From assembly GCF_000015725.1 (NCBI RefSeq), contig NC_008826.1, positions 310,001-374,000 of the forward strand: 64,000 nt of DNA, in the 5' to 3' direction. Both the position numbers and the translations under genes were made by a program. This document shows positions 32,566-40,657 of this stretch, in pieces; position 1 is the stretch's first letter, and the number at the start of each line of letters is the position of its first letter. The notes beneath the pieces are model-generated. The model ran no database searches. It had not been told where the DNA came from and saw only the letters and a program-made list of their open reading frames with translations. The DNA is from Methylibium petroleiphilum PM1. Lineage in GTDB: Bacteria; Pseudomonadota; Gammaproteobacteria; Burkholderiales; Burkholderiaceae_C.

Positions 32566-34476
32566 ATGAGCAAGGAAATCGGCCGCCTCTCTCGCCTGGG
32601 CTTCTCGTCGCTGCCCGAGTGCCTCCTGTCGTCCCCGAAGGAGTACCGGGACTACCTCGAGCCCATGCATGTGCTGCCGATTGCGGACACTGGCATCAAG
32701 GTCTACATGGTCCTGACCTTGACCGATCGCACGTTGTTCGACCGCACGAACATGCCCACCAGCAACTGGAAGCGCGGCTGGCGCCTGGCGATGCGCGGCG
32801 TCGACGGGCGAGGGCAGGGGGTCGACATCACCGTCTTCGGCTCCTACTTCCCCTGGATGGAGTTTCAGCCTGGCGACGAGCTCCACCTGTACGGCCAGGT
32901 CACCACGTTCAAGGGAAAGCTGCAGATCGGCAATCCCGATCTCGTCCTTCCCGAGCAGCGCGGCCGCATCGTCCCGATCTACGCCGGCAAGCCCGGTCAG
33001 GTCTCCGGCGACTCGCTGGCCAAGGGCGTCGCCGGCGCGCTGTCGAGCATCAATGAAGCCGCGTGCATGCTCCTGGCGCAGTCCGGCATGCGCGAGGCCG
33101 AGTTCCGGCGTCGCGCCGGAATGGAGCCGGAGATGCTGCTGGCCAGCTTGCACACCCCCAAGTCGACGCGCGAAGGCGAGATGGCCGCCAAGGTGGCCAC
33201 GGAGCTTTCGCTGGCTGCCATCCTGGGTCGCGCCGCCCGAAACCAATCCGCTGCGCCCGTCACCGAATCTGCGCTGCCGATCGACCGCGCCGCCATCCAG
33301 GCGCTGTGCGCCCGCCTGCCCTTCTCCTTGACCGGTGACCAGGCCAAGGCGATCGACGAAGTGGTGGGTGATCTGCGTGCGCCTTTCCCGATGCGCCGCC
33401 TTCTCTCTGGTGACGTCGGCACCGGCAAGTCGATCGTCTTCATGGTTCCCGCGGTGGCGGCGTTCAATGCCGGCGCGCGGGTCGCGATCGTGGTGCCCAA
33501 CCAGCTGCTGGTCGAGCAGATTGCCGGCGAGCTCCGCGCCTACTACCCGGAGATTCCGGTCCAAGAGGTGACCTCCGGCGCCCAGATCGGTTCGAGCCTT
33601 GTCGTTGGTACCAGCGCCGTGATTCACGCCGCTCGCAAGCACAAGCTCGAGTTCGACTTGGTCATCGTCGACGAGCAGCACAAGTTCTCGGTCGAGCAGA
33701 AGGACGCCCTGCGAGTCGCTCGCACCAACTTCCTCGAAGCGACCGCCACCGCGATCCCGCGCACGCTGGCCCTGGTGGGCTTCGGCGGCATGGCAGTCTC
33801 GGTGCTGCGCGAGCTGCCGGTGGTGAAGAAGATCGCCACCCGGATCGTGGAGAAGGCCGACGGCGCACGCCTGTTCGACTTTGTTCATGCCCAGATCGCC
33901 GCGGGCGGCCAGGTGGCAGTGATCTATCCGCTCGCCGAAGACATGGGTGACGGCGAGCGGGCGTCCGTGGAGGCCGCTTTCGAGCGCTTCAAGGCGCGCT
34001 ACGGCGACCGCGCGGGCATGCTCCACGGGAAATTGTCGGATGACGAGAAGGCCGCCGTAATCAATAAAATGAGGGACGGCGAGTTGAGCTTGCTCGTAAG
34101 CTCGACAGTGATCGAAGTTGGTGTCACGCTACCGTCGCTTCGCGCCTTGGTGGTGGTTCACCCGGAACGCTTCGGCGTTTCACAACTCCACCAGCTGCGC
34201 GGCCGTGTGGCACGAAAGGGTGGGTCAGGTTACTTTTTCCTCTACCTGCCCGCGGAGGTAGAAGATATGGCAATGCAGCGTCTTGAGCTCTTGGTCGAGT
34301 GTAGCGACGGCTTCACTCTGGCCGAGCGCGACGCTGACCTGCGTGGGTTCGGCAACGTCGACGCCGGCGGAGACGCGCAGACGGGGTCCTCCAGGCTGCT
34401 CTTCTGGGGCGTGAATCTGACACGCCAGGACATTGAACGTGGCGCCGAGCGTCTCGGCCTGTTGGAGGCGGCCTGA
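32566..34476 (+). CDS. RecG-like superfamily 2 DNA helicase
   Basis: 636 residues, slightly short of chromosomal RecG (about 690). An OB wedge domain is at the N-terminus (ITVFGSYFPWMEFQPGDELHLYGQVTTFKGKLQI), then Walker A SGDVGTGKSIVF, a DEQH Walker B (VIVDEQHKFSVEQKDALR), motif EATATAIPRTLAL, and the C-terminal VGVTLPSLRALVVVHPERFGVSQLHQLRGRVARKG with RecG-type ending. It remodels forks and branched DNA, useful in plasmid replication after entry. It is unusual to find RecG on such an element. The gene directly precedes an HTH gene. Confidence 0.87.
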   Translation: MSKEIGRLSRLGFSSLPECLLSSPKEYRDYLEPMHVLPIADTGIKVYMVLTLTDRTLFDRTNMPTSNWKRGWRLAMRGVDGRGQGVDITVFGSYFPWMEFQPGDELHLYGQVTTFKGKLQIGNPDLVLPEQRGRIVPIYAGKPGQVSGDSLAKGVAGALSSINEAACMLLAQSGMREAEFRRRAGMEPEMLLASLHTPKSTREGEMAAKVATELSLAAILGRAARNQSAAPVTESALPIDRAAIQALCARLPFSLTGDQAKAIDEVVGDLRAPFPMRRLLSGDVGTGKSIVFMVPAVAAFNAGARVAIVVPNQLLVEQIAGELRAYYPEIPVQEVTSGAQIGSSLVVGTSAVIHAARKHKLEFDLVIVDEQHKFSVEQKDALRVARTNFLEATATAIPRTLALVGFGGMAVSVLRELPVVKKIATRIVEKADGARLFDFVHAQIAAGGQVAVIYPLAEDMGDGERASVEAAFERFKARYGDRAGMLHGKLSDDEKAAVINKMRDGELSLLVSSTVIEVGVTLPSLRALVVVHPERFGVSQLHQLRGRVARKGGSGYFFLYLPAEVEDMAMQRLELLVECSDGFTLAERDADLRGFGNVDAGGDAQTGSSRLLFWGVNLTRQDIERGAERLGLLEAA

Positions 34477-34490
34477 TTGCCGCGTGCGAC

Positions 34491-35048
34491 TTGGCGCAAC
34501 GCAATCCTTCCCTAGCGGTCAAGGTCGCGATCTACGAAGCGATCGTACGGGGCGAGTCCGGCCGATCGGTGGCATCGCGTTACGACATTTCACATCCGAC
34601 GGCCATCAAGTACGCCGAAGAGGCTGTTATTCATCTTCGCGGACTGGATGCCGTCACCGCGGACCCCGACTTGAGCCAGTTCCTTGCGTCGAACCTCAAG
34701 CTGCAGCTCTACACCGAGGACATCGACACCAAGAACCGTCTCCTGGCGCTGGTCCAACCGATGCTCGAAGAGGTAGGCGACCTCGTGCAGCCGGGAGAGA
34801 AGGGGCCCACCCTGACCGTCTCCGCTCGTGTGCCCGAGTCGGTCTTCTACCAGTTCAAGCGTTTGGCGGCCGAAGAAGGCGCCCGGCGCGGTGTCGAGGT
34901 GACGATCTCTAGCCTTCTCACCGAGGTGCTTTCCCAGTACGTCGAGACGGGGAAGGTTCCTGTCTCCCAGGCCAGCTTCAAGCAGTCCGACCTGATCATG
35001 GATGAGATCAGGGCGGTGCTTGCCAAGTACGGCATCACCCGCGAGTAG
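34491..35048 (+). CDS. HTH protein, possible DNA-binding regulator
   Basis: 185 residues from a TTG at 34491, 14 bases after the helicase stop, so probably co-transcribed. The first 60 residues contain LAVKVAIYEAIVRGESGRSVASRYDISHPTAIKYAEEAV, which fits a helix-turn-helix of transposase or sigma-like type. The rest is helical with KGPTLTVSARVPESVFYQFKRLAAEEGAR, resembling a ribbon-helix-helix tail. A role in partition or regulation is possible. Start codon uncertain. Confidence 0.55.
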   Translation: MAQRNPSLAVKVAIYEAIVRGESGRSVASRYDISHPTAIKYAEEAVIHLRGLDAVTADPDLSQFLASNLKLQLYTEDIDTKNRLLALVQPMLEEVGDLVQPGEKGPTLTVSARVPESVFYQFKRLAAEEGARRGVEVTISSLLTEVLSQYVETGKVPVSQASFKQSDLIMDEIRAVLAKYGITRE

Positions 35049-35136
35049 CTCGCCGCCGCGTCGCTCGCGCCGCGCTCCCACGCCGCCGTCCGCGCGTGCG
35101 CGCGCGCACCAAGATGGCACCCACGGGTTGCGCGCC

Positions 35137-35152
35137 CGCGTTGCGCATCTCC
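35137..35152 (+). promoter_or_regulatory. intergenic element identical to the copy at 31971
   Basis: CGCGTTGCGCATCTCC, then CTCTCC, lies 51 bases before the ATG at 35204, in the gap after the HTH gene. The following ribosome site is GGAAGGAAG. Confidence 0.45.
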
Positions 35153-35203
35153 TCTCCGTAAGGCCGCGCATTTCGCATGGCCATCAACTGGAAGGAAGAA
35201 ACG

Positions 35204-37009
35204 ATGCAACAGGGAGCCAAGACGGTGTCCATGCGGCACCTCTACCTCTACACCCACCTGCTTCTCGACGAGGCGGGCCGCCAGGGCCGCAAGGTCCGGC
35301 TGGAGTGGGCCAACATCGAGACCGCGGCCATCGGCCCGGACCCGAAGAACCCCGCGGGTCTGCTGATGAAGCTGCCCCACATGGCTTCGGTCGGTACGGA
35401 AGGCGATGCAACGCTCCTGCGCGCGCTCGTCTCACACGAAGTGCTCTGCCACGGCCACCACACCGACTTCAGCGTCATGCCTGACAAGGGCATCGGCGGC
35501 GTACTGGAGAACGTGCTGGAGGATCCGCGCGGCGAGCTGCTCGCGCTGGCCCGGTATCCCGGGTCCAAGAAGGTGATCCGCGAGGGGATCGAGGTCCTGG
35601 TCGACCGCGGCGTGTTCGCCGGCCCCAAGGCCGACGAGCAACTGCACCCGGCCGAGATCCTCACGTCCTGGCTGGTGACCGAGCTGCGCTCGGAACTGCT
35701 TGGGCAATCCTGCTTGGAAGCGTTCTCGCGCGACTATCGAAAGCTGGCCATCCAGACTTTCGGCAGCCGCCTGACCGCCGCGGTGAAGTCCGAGGCCCTC
35801 AAGGCCACGGCTGCACCCACAACGGCAGATGTCCAGGTGCACTCGCGCAAGATCCTCGAGCTGCTGAAGATGGCCAAGGAGAACCCGCCGCCGCAACAGC
35901 AACCGCAAAGCGGCCAGTCCGGCCAGCCTGACAAGGCTGATGCAGGGCAGGGCGCAGGCAACTCGAGCGACCCTTCGCAGGGTGGCAACCCGGGCGACAA
36001 GCCTGGGAAGGCTGACGGCGCGCCCCAACCGGGCAAGAAGGGCAGGGCCGGGAAGGGCGACCAACCTGGCGATCAGCCCGGAGATCCTGCAAAGGGCGGG
36101 TTCGAGCCGAACCAGGGCGACCTGGCCAAGGCGATCGAGCAAGTCCTCAAGGCATCGAAGGAAGACGCCGGCACGTACGGCAAGGGCCTCGAAGACCACC
36201 TGGTCGAAGGCAGCGAAGCCATGGCGACTGGCGGCGGCATGAGCCACACCCACGAGATGGGAGTGGCATCCAGGCCGCAGCGCGACTCGGAAGAGAACCG
36301 CACTGCGATGCGCGCCGGCGCGCGGGCGATCACGGCCGCGCTGGGGCTCAAAATCGAGGAACTCCTCGAATCGCGAGCACTGGTGCACCGTCGCCGCTCG
36401 ACCGAAGGCCGCATCCGGCCTGGCCGGGTCTGGCGCTTGGTGCAAGGCGACACGGAGATCTTCCAGAAGCGCAGCCTGCAGGAGGAGCTCGACACGTGCG
36501 TGATGGTCCTGGACGACGAGTCCGGATCGATGAACGAGCCGTTCGGCGACATGCGCCGCGAGGACGCTGCCTCACGCGTTTGCGTGGGCGCTGGCGAGGT
36601 GCTCAACAACGCCGAGGTGCCGTTTGCACTGGTGGGCTACAACACGTCGCTCCATCAGTACAAGGGCTTCGACGACAGCTGGGCTGAAACGCTCAAGGAC
36701 TTCGGTCCCCACAGCGCGAGCAGCACCAACACGCACCTCGCGGTCGTTTGGGCACTTCGGGAGCTGATTAACCGCAAGGAGCGTCGCAAGATCCTGAAGG
36801 TCGTGACCGACGGAGATCCTGGCGATCAAACGGTGCTGGCCGCCGCGATCGAGGAGGCCAAGGCCTTCGGAGTCGAGGTTCGCTTCGTGCTCATCTCTTC
36901 GCGAGAAGAGTACAAGTACCGCAGCATGGGCGTCCCCTACGGCGTCGCCAACGACGCCCCGGAGCTCGCCAACGCGGTGTTCGCAAGCCTCGAGGCGGCA
37001 TTCGCCTGA
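35204..37009 (+). CDS. CobT-like VWA-domain protein with possible metal site
   Basis: 601 residues from the ATG at 35204 (GGAAGGAAG upstream; another ATG at 35177 adds nine residues). The N-terminal 190 residues hold SHEVLCHGHHTDF (residues 77-89) followed by VLENVLEDPRGEL, which resembles the His-Glu...His and Glu-Asp-x-Arg pattern of VWA-linked metalloprotease-like domains, though the spacing is HE-x3-H. Residues 225-310 are Gln/Pro/Gly-rich. The C-terminal VWA domain has a MIDAS DDESGSMNEPFG, Thr/Asp later as TDGDPGDQT. Pairs with the MoxR-like ATPase at 38575. Confidence 0.78.
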   Translation: MQQGAKTVSMRHLYLYTHLLLDEAGRQGRKVRLEWANIETAAIGPDPKNPAGLLMKLPHMASVGTEGDATLLRALVSHEVLCHGHHTDFSVMPDKGIGGVLENVLEDPRGELLALARYPGSKKVIREGIEVLVDRGVFAGPKADEQLHPAEILTSWLVTELRSELLGQSCLEAFSRDYRKLAIQTFGSRLTAAVKSEALKATAAPTTADVQVHSRKILELLKMAKENPPPQQQPQSGQSGQPDKADAGQGAGNSSDPSQGGNPGDKPGKADGAPQPGKKGRAGKGDQPGDQPGDPAKGGFEPNQGDLAKAIEQVLKASKEDAGTYGKGLEDHLVEGSEAMATGGGMSHTHEMGVASRPQRDSEENRTAMRAGARAITAALGLKIEELLESRALVHRRRSTEGRIRPGRVWRLVQGDTEIFQKRSLQEELDTCVMVLDDESGSMNEPFGDMRREDAASRVCVGAGEVLNNAEVPFALVGYNTSLHQYKGFDDSWAETLKDFGPHSASSTNTHLAVVWALRELINRKERRKILKVVTDGDPGDQTVLAAAIEEAKAFGVEVRFVLISSREEYKYRSMGVPYGVANDAPELANAVFASLEAAFA

Positions 37010-37027
37010 GAGCCATCAACCCCTACA

Positions 37028-37060
37028 AGACCACCCCTCACCGGGTGGTCTTTTTCTTTG
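37028..37060 (+). terminator. terminator after the VWA gene
   Basis: AGACCACCC/GGGTGGTCT hairpin then TTTTCTTTG. Confidence 0.85.
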
Positions 37061-37082
37061 TACGCGCGCAGGCGCCGCGCAT

Positions 37083-37104
37083 GCACGTGCCCGTTTGACA
37101 TCCC
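37083..37104 (+). promoter_or_regulatory. divergent copy of the intergenic element
   Basis: GCACGTGCCCGTTTGACATCCC, related to the CGCGT...GCATCTCC copies. Located between the VWA-gene terminator and the ATG at 37158. Confidence 0.3.
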
Positions 37105-37157
37105 GGTGTACCAGGCGCACCCCCGTGCCTGGATCAACCAAGGAGTCTCTTCTGCCG

Positions 37158-37640
37158 ATGAAACATCAAACTCACCTGACGGCCATGCCGCTCGGGCAGC
37201 TGGACATCTTCGCGATGCTCGATGCCGTCGATGCTCAGCCCGCCGCGGCGGCCAGGCCTGCGGCGTCGCCCCTGCCGGCCGGCGCCTACGTCATCCGCTC
37301 CGAAAGCGAGCGCGGCTACTGGTCCAACGAGATCGGCTGGGTCTACGACGTGGCCAGCGCCACGCCGTTCCTGCCGCGCCAGGCCTGTGGTGCAACGCTG
37401 GCGCAGTGGCGCGCGGACGGCAAGCCCATCACCAGTGCCTCCGGTCACTGGATGTGGATTGCACGATCCGGCGGCTTGTCCGGACACCGCGGCGCCGACT
37501 TCGACGGCCCGTTCCGCACCGAAGCCGACGCCCTGGAAGCCGCGATCGCAACCGTCGGCCTGGCCTCGCCGGGCATGACCCAACTGGACGCCGAGTACGT
37601 CCTGGCCAACAGCGCCACGGATTACCCGCTGGATGCTTGA
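37158..37640 (+). CDS. small unknown protein in the MoxR-VWA block
   Basis: 160 residues. It has an Ala/Pro-rich start, then YVIRSESERGYWSNEIGWVYDVASATPF, QACGATLAQWRADGKP and WMWIARSGGLSG, an aromatic-rich fold without membrane segment. I see no family. Own leader and terminator. Confidence 0.6.
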   Translation: MKHQTHLTAMPLGQLDIFAMLDAVDAQPAAAARPAASPLPAGAYVIRSESERGYWSNEIGWVYDVASATPFLPRQACGATLAQWRADGKPITSASGHWMWIARSGGLSGHRGADFDGPFRTEADALEAAIATVGLASPGMTQLDAEYVLANSATDYPLDA

Positions 37641-37648
37641 ACCCACGC

Positions 37649-37684
37649 AAGGCCCGCCGCACACCACGGCGGGCCTTTTCCTTT
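37649..37684 (+). terminator. terminator
   Basis: AAGGCCCGCCG/CGGCGGGCCTT hairpin then TTCCTTT. Confidence 0.85.
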
Positions 37685-37703
37685 GCCTGGTGACGTAGGT
37701 CTT

Positions 37704-37718
37704 CGCGTGCTGCATCCC
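37704..37718 (+). promoter_or_regulatory. copy of the intergenic element
   Basis: CGCGTGCTGCATCCC; CGCGTGCTGCATC is shared exactly with 38429-38441. It precedes the ATG at 37763. Confidence 0.45.
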
Positions 37719-37762
37719 GACCTGCAAGGCGCAATGGTGCGCCAGCTCAACCGGAGACCCAC

Positions 37763-38176
37763 ATGAGCAACGAAACGGAAGTGAAGACGATGACCGCAGT
37801 GACCCCCAATGACATCACGCAGGTGCAGGTCGAGCACTGGGAGTCGCCGAAGTACGGTGGCGACAACGAGCGCGCCGGCGGCGAGCCGTTCACGATGGAG
37901 ATGATCGACCACCGCGTGGTGAGCGGCCAGCTGCTGGTGAACCTCGCGCCCGTCGACGGAGACGTGGACGACATGCTGTCCGCAGCCTTCGAGGTGGCCT
38001 CGGCGCCGGGCAGCAACGATCCGGTGCAGGCAATCAGCCTCTACATGGACAGCGAACACGTCGCGCTGCGCCTGTACAAGCAAGGCAACCAGGTGCTGAT
38101 CGTGCCCGGCAACGCCGAGGTCCAACTGCTTCCCACGCGTCTTCCCGACGGTGGCCACGGCTGGATACTGCGCTAA
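37763..38176 (+). CDS. small unknown protein in the MoxR-VWA block
   Basis: 137 residues from an ATG with CCGGAGAC upstream. The protein is acidic and beta-rich: QVQVEHWESPKYGGDNERAGGE, HRVVSGQLLVNLAPVDGDVDDML, VPGNAEVQLLPTRLPDGGHGW. No membrane segment and no family recognised. Own terminator. Confidence 0.6.
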   Translation: MSNETEVKTMTAVTPNDITQVQVEHWESPKYGGDNERAGGEPFTMEMIDHRVVSGQLLVNLAPVDGDVDDMLSAAFEVASAPGSNDPVQAISLYMDSEHVALRLYKQGNQVLIVPGNAEVQLLPTRLPDGGHGWILR

Positions 38177-38180
38177 CCCG

Positions 38181-38220
38181 ACGCCCGCCGCGCTCCACAT
38201 GGACCGGCGGGCTTTTACTT
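38181..38220 (+). terminator. terminator
   Basis: ACGCCCGCCG and CCGGCGGGCTT hairpin then TTACTTT. Confidence 0.8.
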
Positions 38221-38574
38221 TCGGGGCCCAGAAACCACAACGCCGGCGTGAGCCGGCGTCTGGTCGCAAGTGCCGGTAGCAAGCCGGCTTAATCCCAACA
38301 GGAGAAACATTGTTCGGGGAGGTCATCTCCCGTCCCAATGAGCGCTATTAGAGCACAGCGATCAGTCCAACGCAACCGTCTTATGTTCGCGTGTTAGGTT
38401 TGCAACGTCGCCCGCACTCTTGTGCGCGCGCGTGCTGCATCACCACACGTCAGGCTAGCCGCAAGCTGGCCATCCCATCGCCCTTTCGCGCACTCGAGTG
38501 TAGTGCCGCGAAAGCGGCCGCACAGGGTGGGTGAAGGGGTCTTTTCCTTCCTTTTTCTCACAGGAGAGATCCCC
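38221..38574. other. long non-coding leader region before the MoxR-like gene
   Basis: About 350 bases without a gene. It holds a perfect hairpin GACGCCGGC/GCCGGCGTC-like at about 38241-38265, a ribosome-site-like CAGGAGAA at 38299 followed by no proper start codon, a partial GTGTTA motif near 38391 (TTCGCGTGTTAGG), and a copy of the intergenic element at 38429-38444 (CGCGTGCTGCATCACC). It could be a promoter region, a decayed unit, or an origin of transfer; nothing here decides between them. Confidence 0.4.
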
Positions 38575-39702
38575 ATGGAAATCGTCAAGAAGTCCGTCGC
38601 CGACGTGTTCGGCATCAACGACGCTGCGTTCGCGAAGACCGCGGTCAAGGTGTTCCCGTCCACCCCGGACACGCCGAAGTCGACCCCCGACTTCATCTTC
38701 GTGGCGGACACGCTGCGTCGCATGATGGTCTGGGCGGCATCGGTCTCGCTGCCGGCCGGTCACTTCGGCGCGCAGATGAAGCGCAACCTGATGGTCTACG
38801 GACCGACGGGCTGCGGCAAGACCAAGCTGATCCAGGAGTTCTGCGCCCGCACGGGCCGCTCGCTGTTCCGCTTCCAGTGCAACGAAGACACGGAGCCGTC
38901 GGCGCTGTTCGGTACCTGGAAGCTCTGCCGCCCCATCGTCAAGGAGGAGGTGGCGGAGGACGCAGGGATCATCGAGCGCGGCATCGCCGGCATCGCCAGG
39001 TCGATCGAGAAGCTGGCAGTCGCCATCAAGAAGTCGACGGGCGTCGGCCCCGAGATGACCTTCGTGGACGGCCCGGTCCTGCGCTGGGCACGCACACCGA
39101 ACTCGGTGCTGCTGCTCGACGAGAAGGACCAGCTGCTGCCGTCGGTGGCCATGAGCCTGAACGGCGTGCTGGACGGCGACGACATCGTGGTGCCGGAAAC
39201 CGGTGAGCGGATCACGCCGGCACCGGGCTGCCTCATCGCAGCGACCGGCAACACGAACGGCCGCGGCTCCGCAGGCGGAAACGGTGGAAGCGCAGCCCTC
39301 TACAAGGGGGTGAAGCGCCAGAACATCGCGACGCTGGACCGCTACTTCGTGATCGAGGCGCACTACCTGTCCGAGGCCGAGGAGAAGCAGCTGCTGATGA
39401 AGCAGGTGCGCATCCCCGAGGCGGCGGCAGAAGCGATGGCGAAGCTGGCTTCGTCGATCCGCAAGCGCTTCCTGGGCCTCAACGAGGATCCGGGCGGCGG
39501 CGCGGCGCCGATGGAGTTCACGATCACGACGCGCAACCTGCTGAACTGGGGCATGAGCTACTCGCTGCTGGCCAACACCGGCATGTCGTCGCAGCTCGCC
39601 TTCAAGGAGGGGCTGCGCATGACGCTGCTGGACTTCGGCTCCGCCGATGAACGCAAGGCGGTCGAAGACGCCTGGGACAACATCGTCGGCACGGCTGCGT
39701 GA
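38575..39702 (+). CDS. MoxR/CobS-like AAA+ ATPase
   Basis: 375 residues. AAA+ ATPase with Walker A GPTGCGKTKL (residues 76-85), the Walker B region SVLLLDEKDQL, sensor region GCLIAATGNTNGRGS, and an Arg near KGVKRQNIATLDRYFVIE. Homologues (CobS, MoxR) work with VWA proteins to remodel or insert metals into targets. ATG at 38575 with CAGGAGAG upstream. It is coupled to the next gene by an overlapping TGATG. Confidence 0.88.
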   Translation: MEIVKKSVADVFGINDAAFAKTAVKVFPSTPDTPKSTPDFIFVADTLRRMMVWAASVSLPAGHFGAQMKRNLMVYGPTGCGKTKLIQEFCARTGRSLFRFQCNEDTEPSALFGTWKLCRPIVKEEVAEDAGIIERGIAGIARSIEKLAVAIKKSTGVGPEMTFVDGPVLRWARTPNSVLLLDEKDQLLPSVAMSLNGVLDGDDIVVPETGERITPAPGCLIAATGNTNGRGSAGGNGGSAALYKGVKRQNIATLDRYFVIEAHYLSEAEEKQLLMKQVRIPEAAAEAMAKLASSIRKRFLGLNEDPGGGAAPMEFTITTRNLLNWGMSYSLLANTGMSSQLAFKEGLRMTLLDFGSADERKAVEDAWDNIVGTAA

Positions 39703-40166
39703 TGAGCGTCAAGCTGTTCGTACATCCGAACCCTGGGCAGTCCGTGCCCAAGGTCTGGGGGTATCGACCTGTCGGCGCGCACTTCGAAGTCTTCTGGGGC
39801 TCGGTCAACAAGACGTGGCAATCCAAGCCTCAGTCGCGTGACAAGGCCCTGAAGACAGAAGACGAGAAGGTGCGTGGCGGCTACGTCCTGGTGGGCAGCT
39901 TCTCCAGCTACGACAAGGCAAGGAGGGTGTGCGATTGCTGGCCCAACCGGCAGTCATACGCCTACGACCCGAAGGACAACGACGCACGCCTGGTGGCTCT
40001 GGCCTACCAGCAGCTGGGCTTCTCGCCGCAGCAAGTCGCCACCCCAAAGGCTCAGCCACCGGCACCCCCTGCCGCGAAGCCTGCCCCCAGGCGGAAAGCC
40101 GAGTTCTTCAAGCAGATCGATGCCCAGGTAAAGACTGGCGACGACGGCTTTGAACTCAGCTTCTAA
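39702..40166 (+). CDS. unknown protein coupled to the MoxR-like ATPase
   Basis: 154 residues from the ATG at 39702 sharing a base with the preceding stop. It has YRPVGAHFEVFWGSVNKTWQ, a DKALKTEDEKVRGGYVLVGSF stretch, then a Pro/Ala linker and an acidic tail (QVKTGDDGFELSF). The first part resembles small WGR-like domains (FEVFWGSV, KARRVCDCW). That is only a guess. Ends at a terminator. Confidence 0.55.
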   Translation: MSVKLFVHPNPGQSVPKVWGYRPVGAHFEVFWGSVNKTWQSKPQSRDKALKTEDEKVRGGYVLVGSFSSYDKARRVCDCWPNRQSYAYDPKDNDARLVALAYQQLGFSPQQVATPKAQPPAPPAAKPAPRRKAEFFKQIDAQVKTGDDGFELSF

Positions 40167-40171
40167 CCCCA

Positions 40172-40210
40172 CGACCCCGGCACGCACTGCGCGCTGGGGT
40201 CTTCTTTTTT
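40172..40210 (+). terminator. terminator
   Basis: GACCCC and GGGGTC stem with a long GC loop, then CTTCTTTTTT. Confidence 0.7.
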
Positions 40211-40255
40211 CTCCGCATCTCCCCTTACGCGTTCATGTTGGCGCGCGTATTGGTC

Positions 40256-40271
40256 CGCGTGAAGCATATCC
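40256..40271 (+). promoter_or_regulatory. copy of the intergenic element
   Basis: CGCGTGAAGCATATCC, in the leader of the small gene at 40365. Confidence 0.35.
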
Positions 40272-40364
40272 AGGTACCAGAGCACGCCGGCTCTCGCAAA
40301 GCCGGGTCTTCCACATGTCGCAACCAACCAGGAGCGGCGCCATCGCAAGGCGCTGATTGACACC

Positions 40365-40514
40365 ATGGGCACTCCCCAAGCTCTCGAATCCAACCTGAAT
40401 CCTGTCGACCTTCGTTGTGGCCCCGCCGCAGCGAACGATCCCGACTTGCAGGCGTCCGAGTTCTTGGCGGGCGTCGATGCGGTCGAGCTCGAGGTCGAAG
40501 TGATCGAGTTGTGA
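40365..40514 (+). CDS. 49-residue acidic protein
   Basis: Short open frame, ATG at 40365 to TGA at 40514. The product is acidic, MGTPQALESNLNPVDL and ending AVELEVEVIEL. It sits alone between two terminators with a copy of the intergenic element upstream, exactly like its neighbours, so it looks like a real single-gene unit. The ribosome site is weak (AGGAGCGG at 40330, AAGG at 40347). No family. Confidence 0.4.
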   Translation: MGTPQALESNLNPVDLRCGPAAANDPDLQASEFLAGVDAVELEVEVIEL

Positions 40515-40530
40515 TCTTCCCCTCGCCACA

Positions 40531-40565
40531 GGCCCGCCGGTTCACCCCGGCGGGCTTTGTGCTTT
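40531..40565 (+). terminator. terminator
   Basis: GGCCCGCCGG/CCGGCGGGCTT hairpin followed by TGTGCTTT. Confidence 0.75.
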
Positions 40566-40587
40566 CTGGGCGCGCCACATACGCGTC

Positions 40588-40603
40588 CACGTGCTGCATC
40601 TCC
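40588..40603 (+). promoter_or_regulatory. copy of the intergenic element
   Basis: CACGTGCTGCATCTCC. Its ATCTCC is complementary to GGAGAT at 40647-40652, the ribosome site of the DUF3150-like gene. Confidence 0.45.
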
Positions 40604-40657
40604 GATGGCAATTGCGCAACTGCGGCCCGCAAGCCGCTCAACCCTAGGAGATTCCAC

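Noticed and set aside
34491-35048. ParB partition protein
   Set aside because: There is an HTH but no ParB box or parA neighbour; kept as a DNA-binding protein of unknown role.
38310-38345. Tiny frame after CAGGAGAA in the long gap, starting ATT
   Set aside because: Only about ten codons and no standard start codon; treated as part of the non-coding leader.
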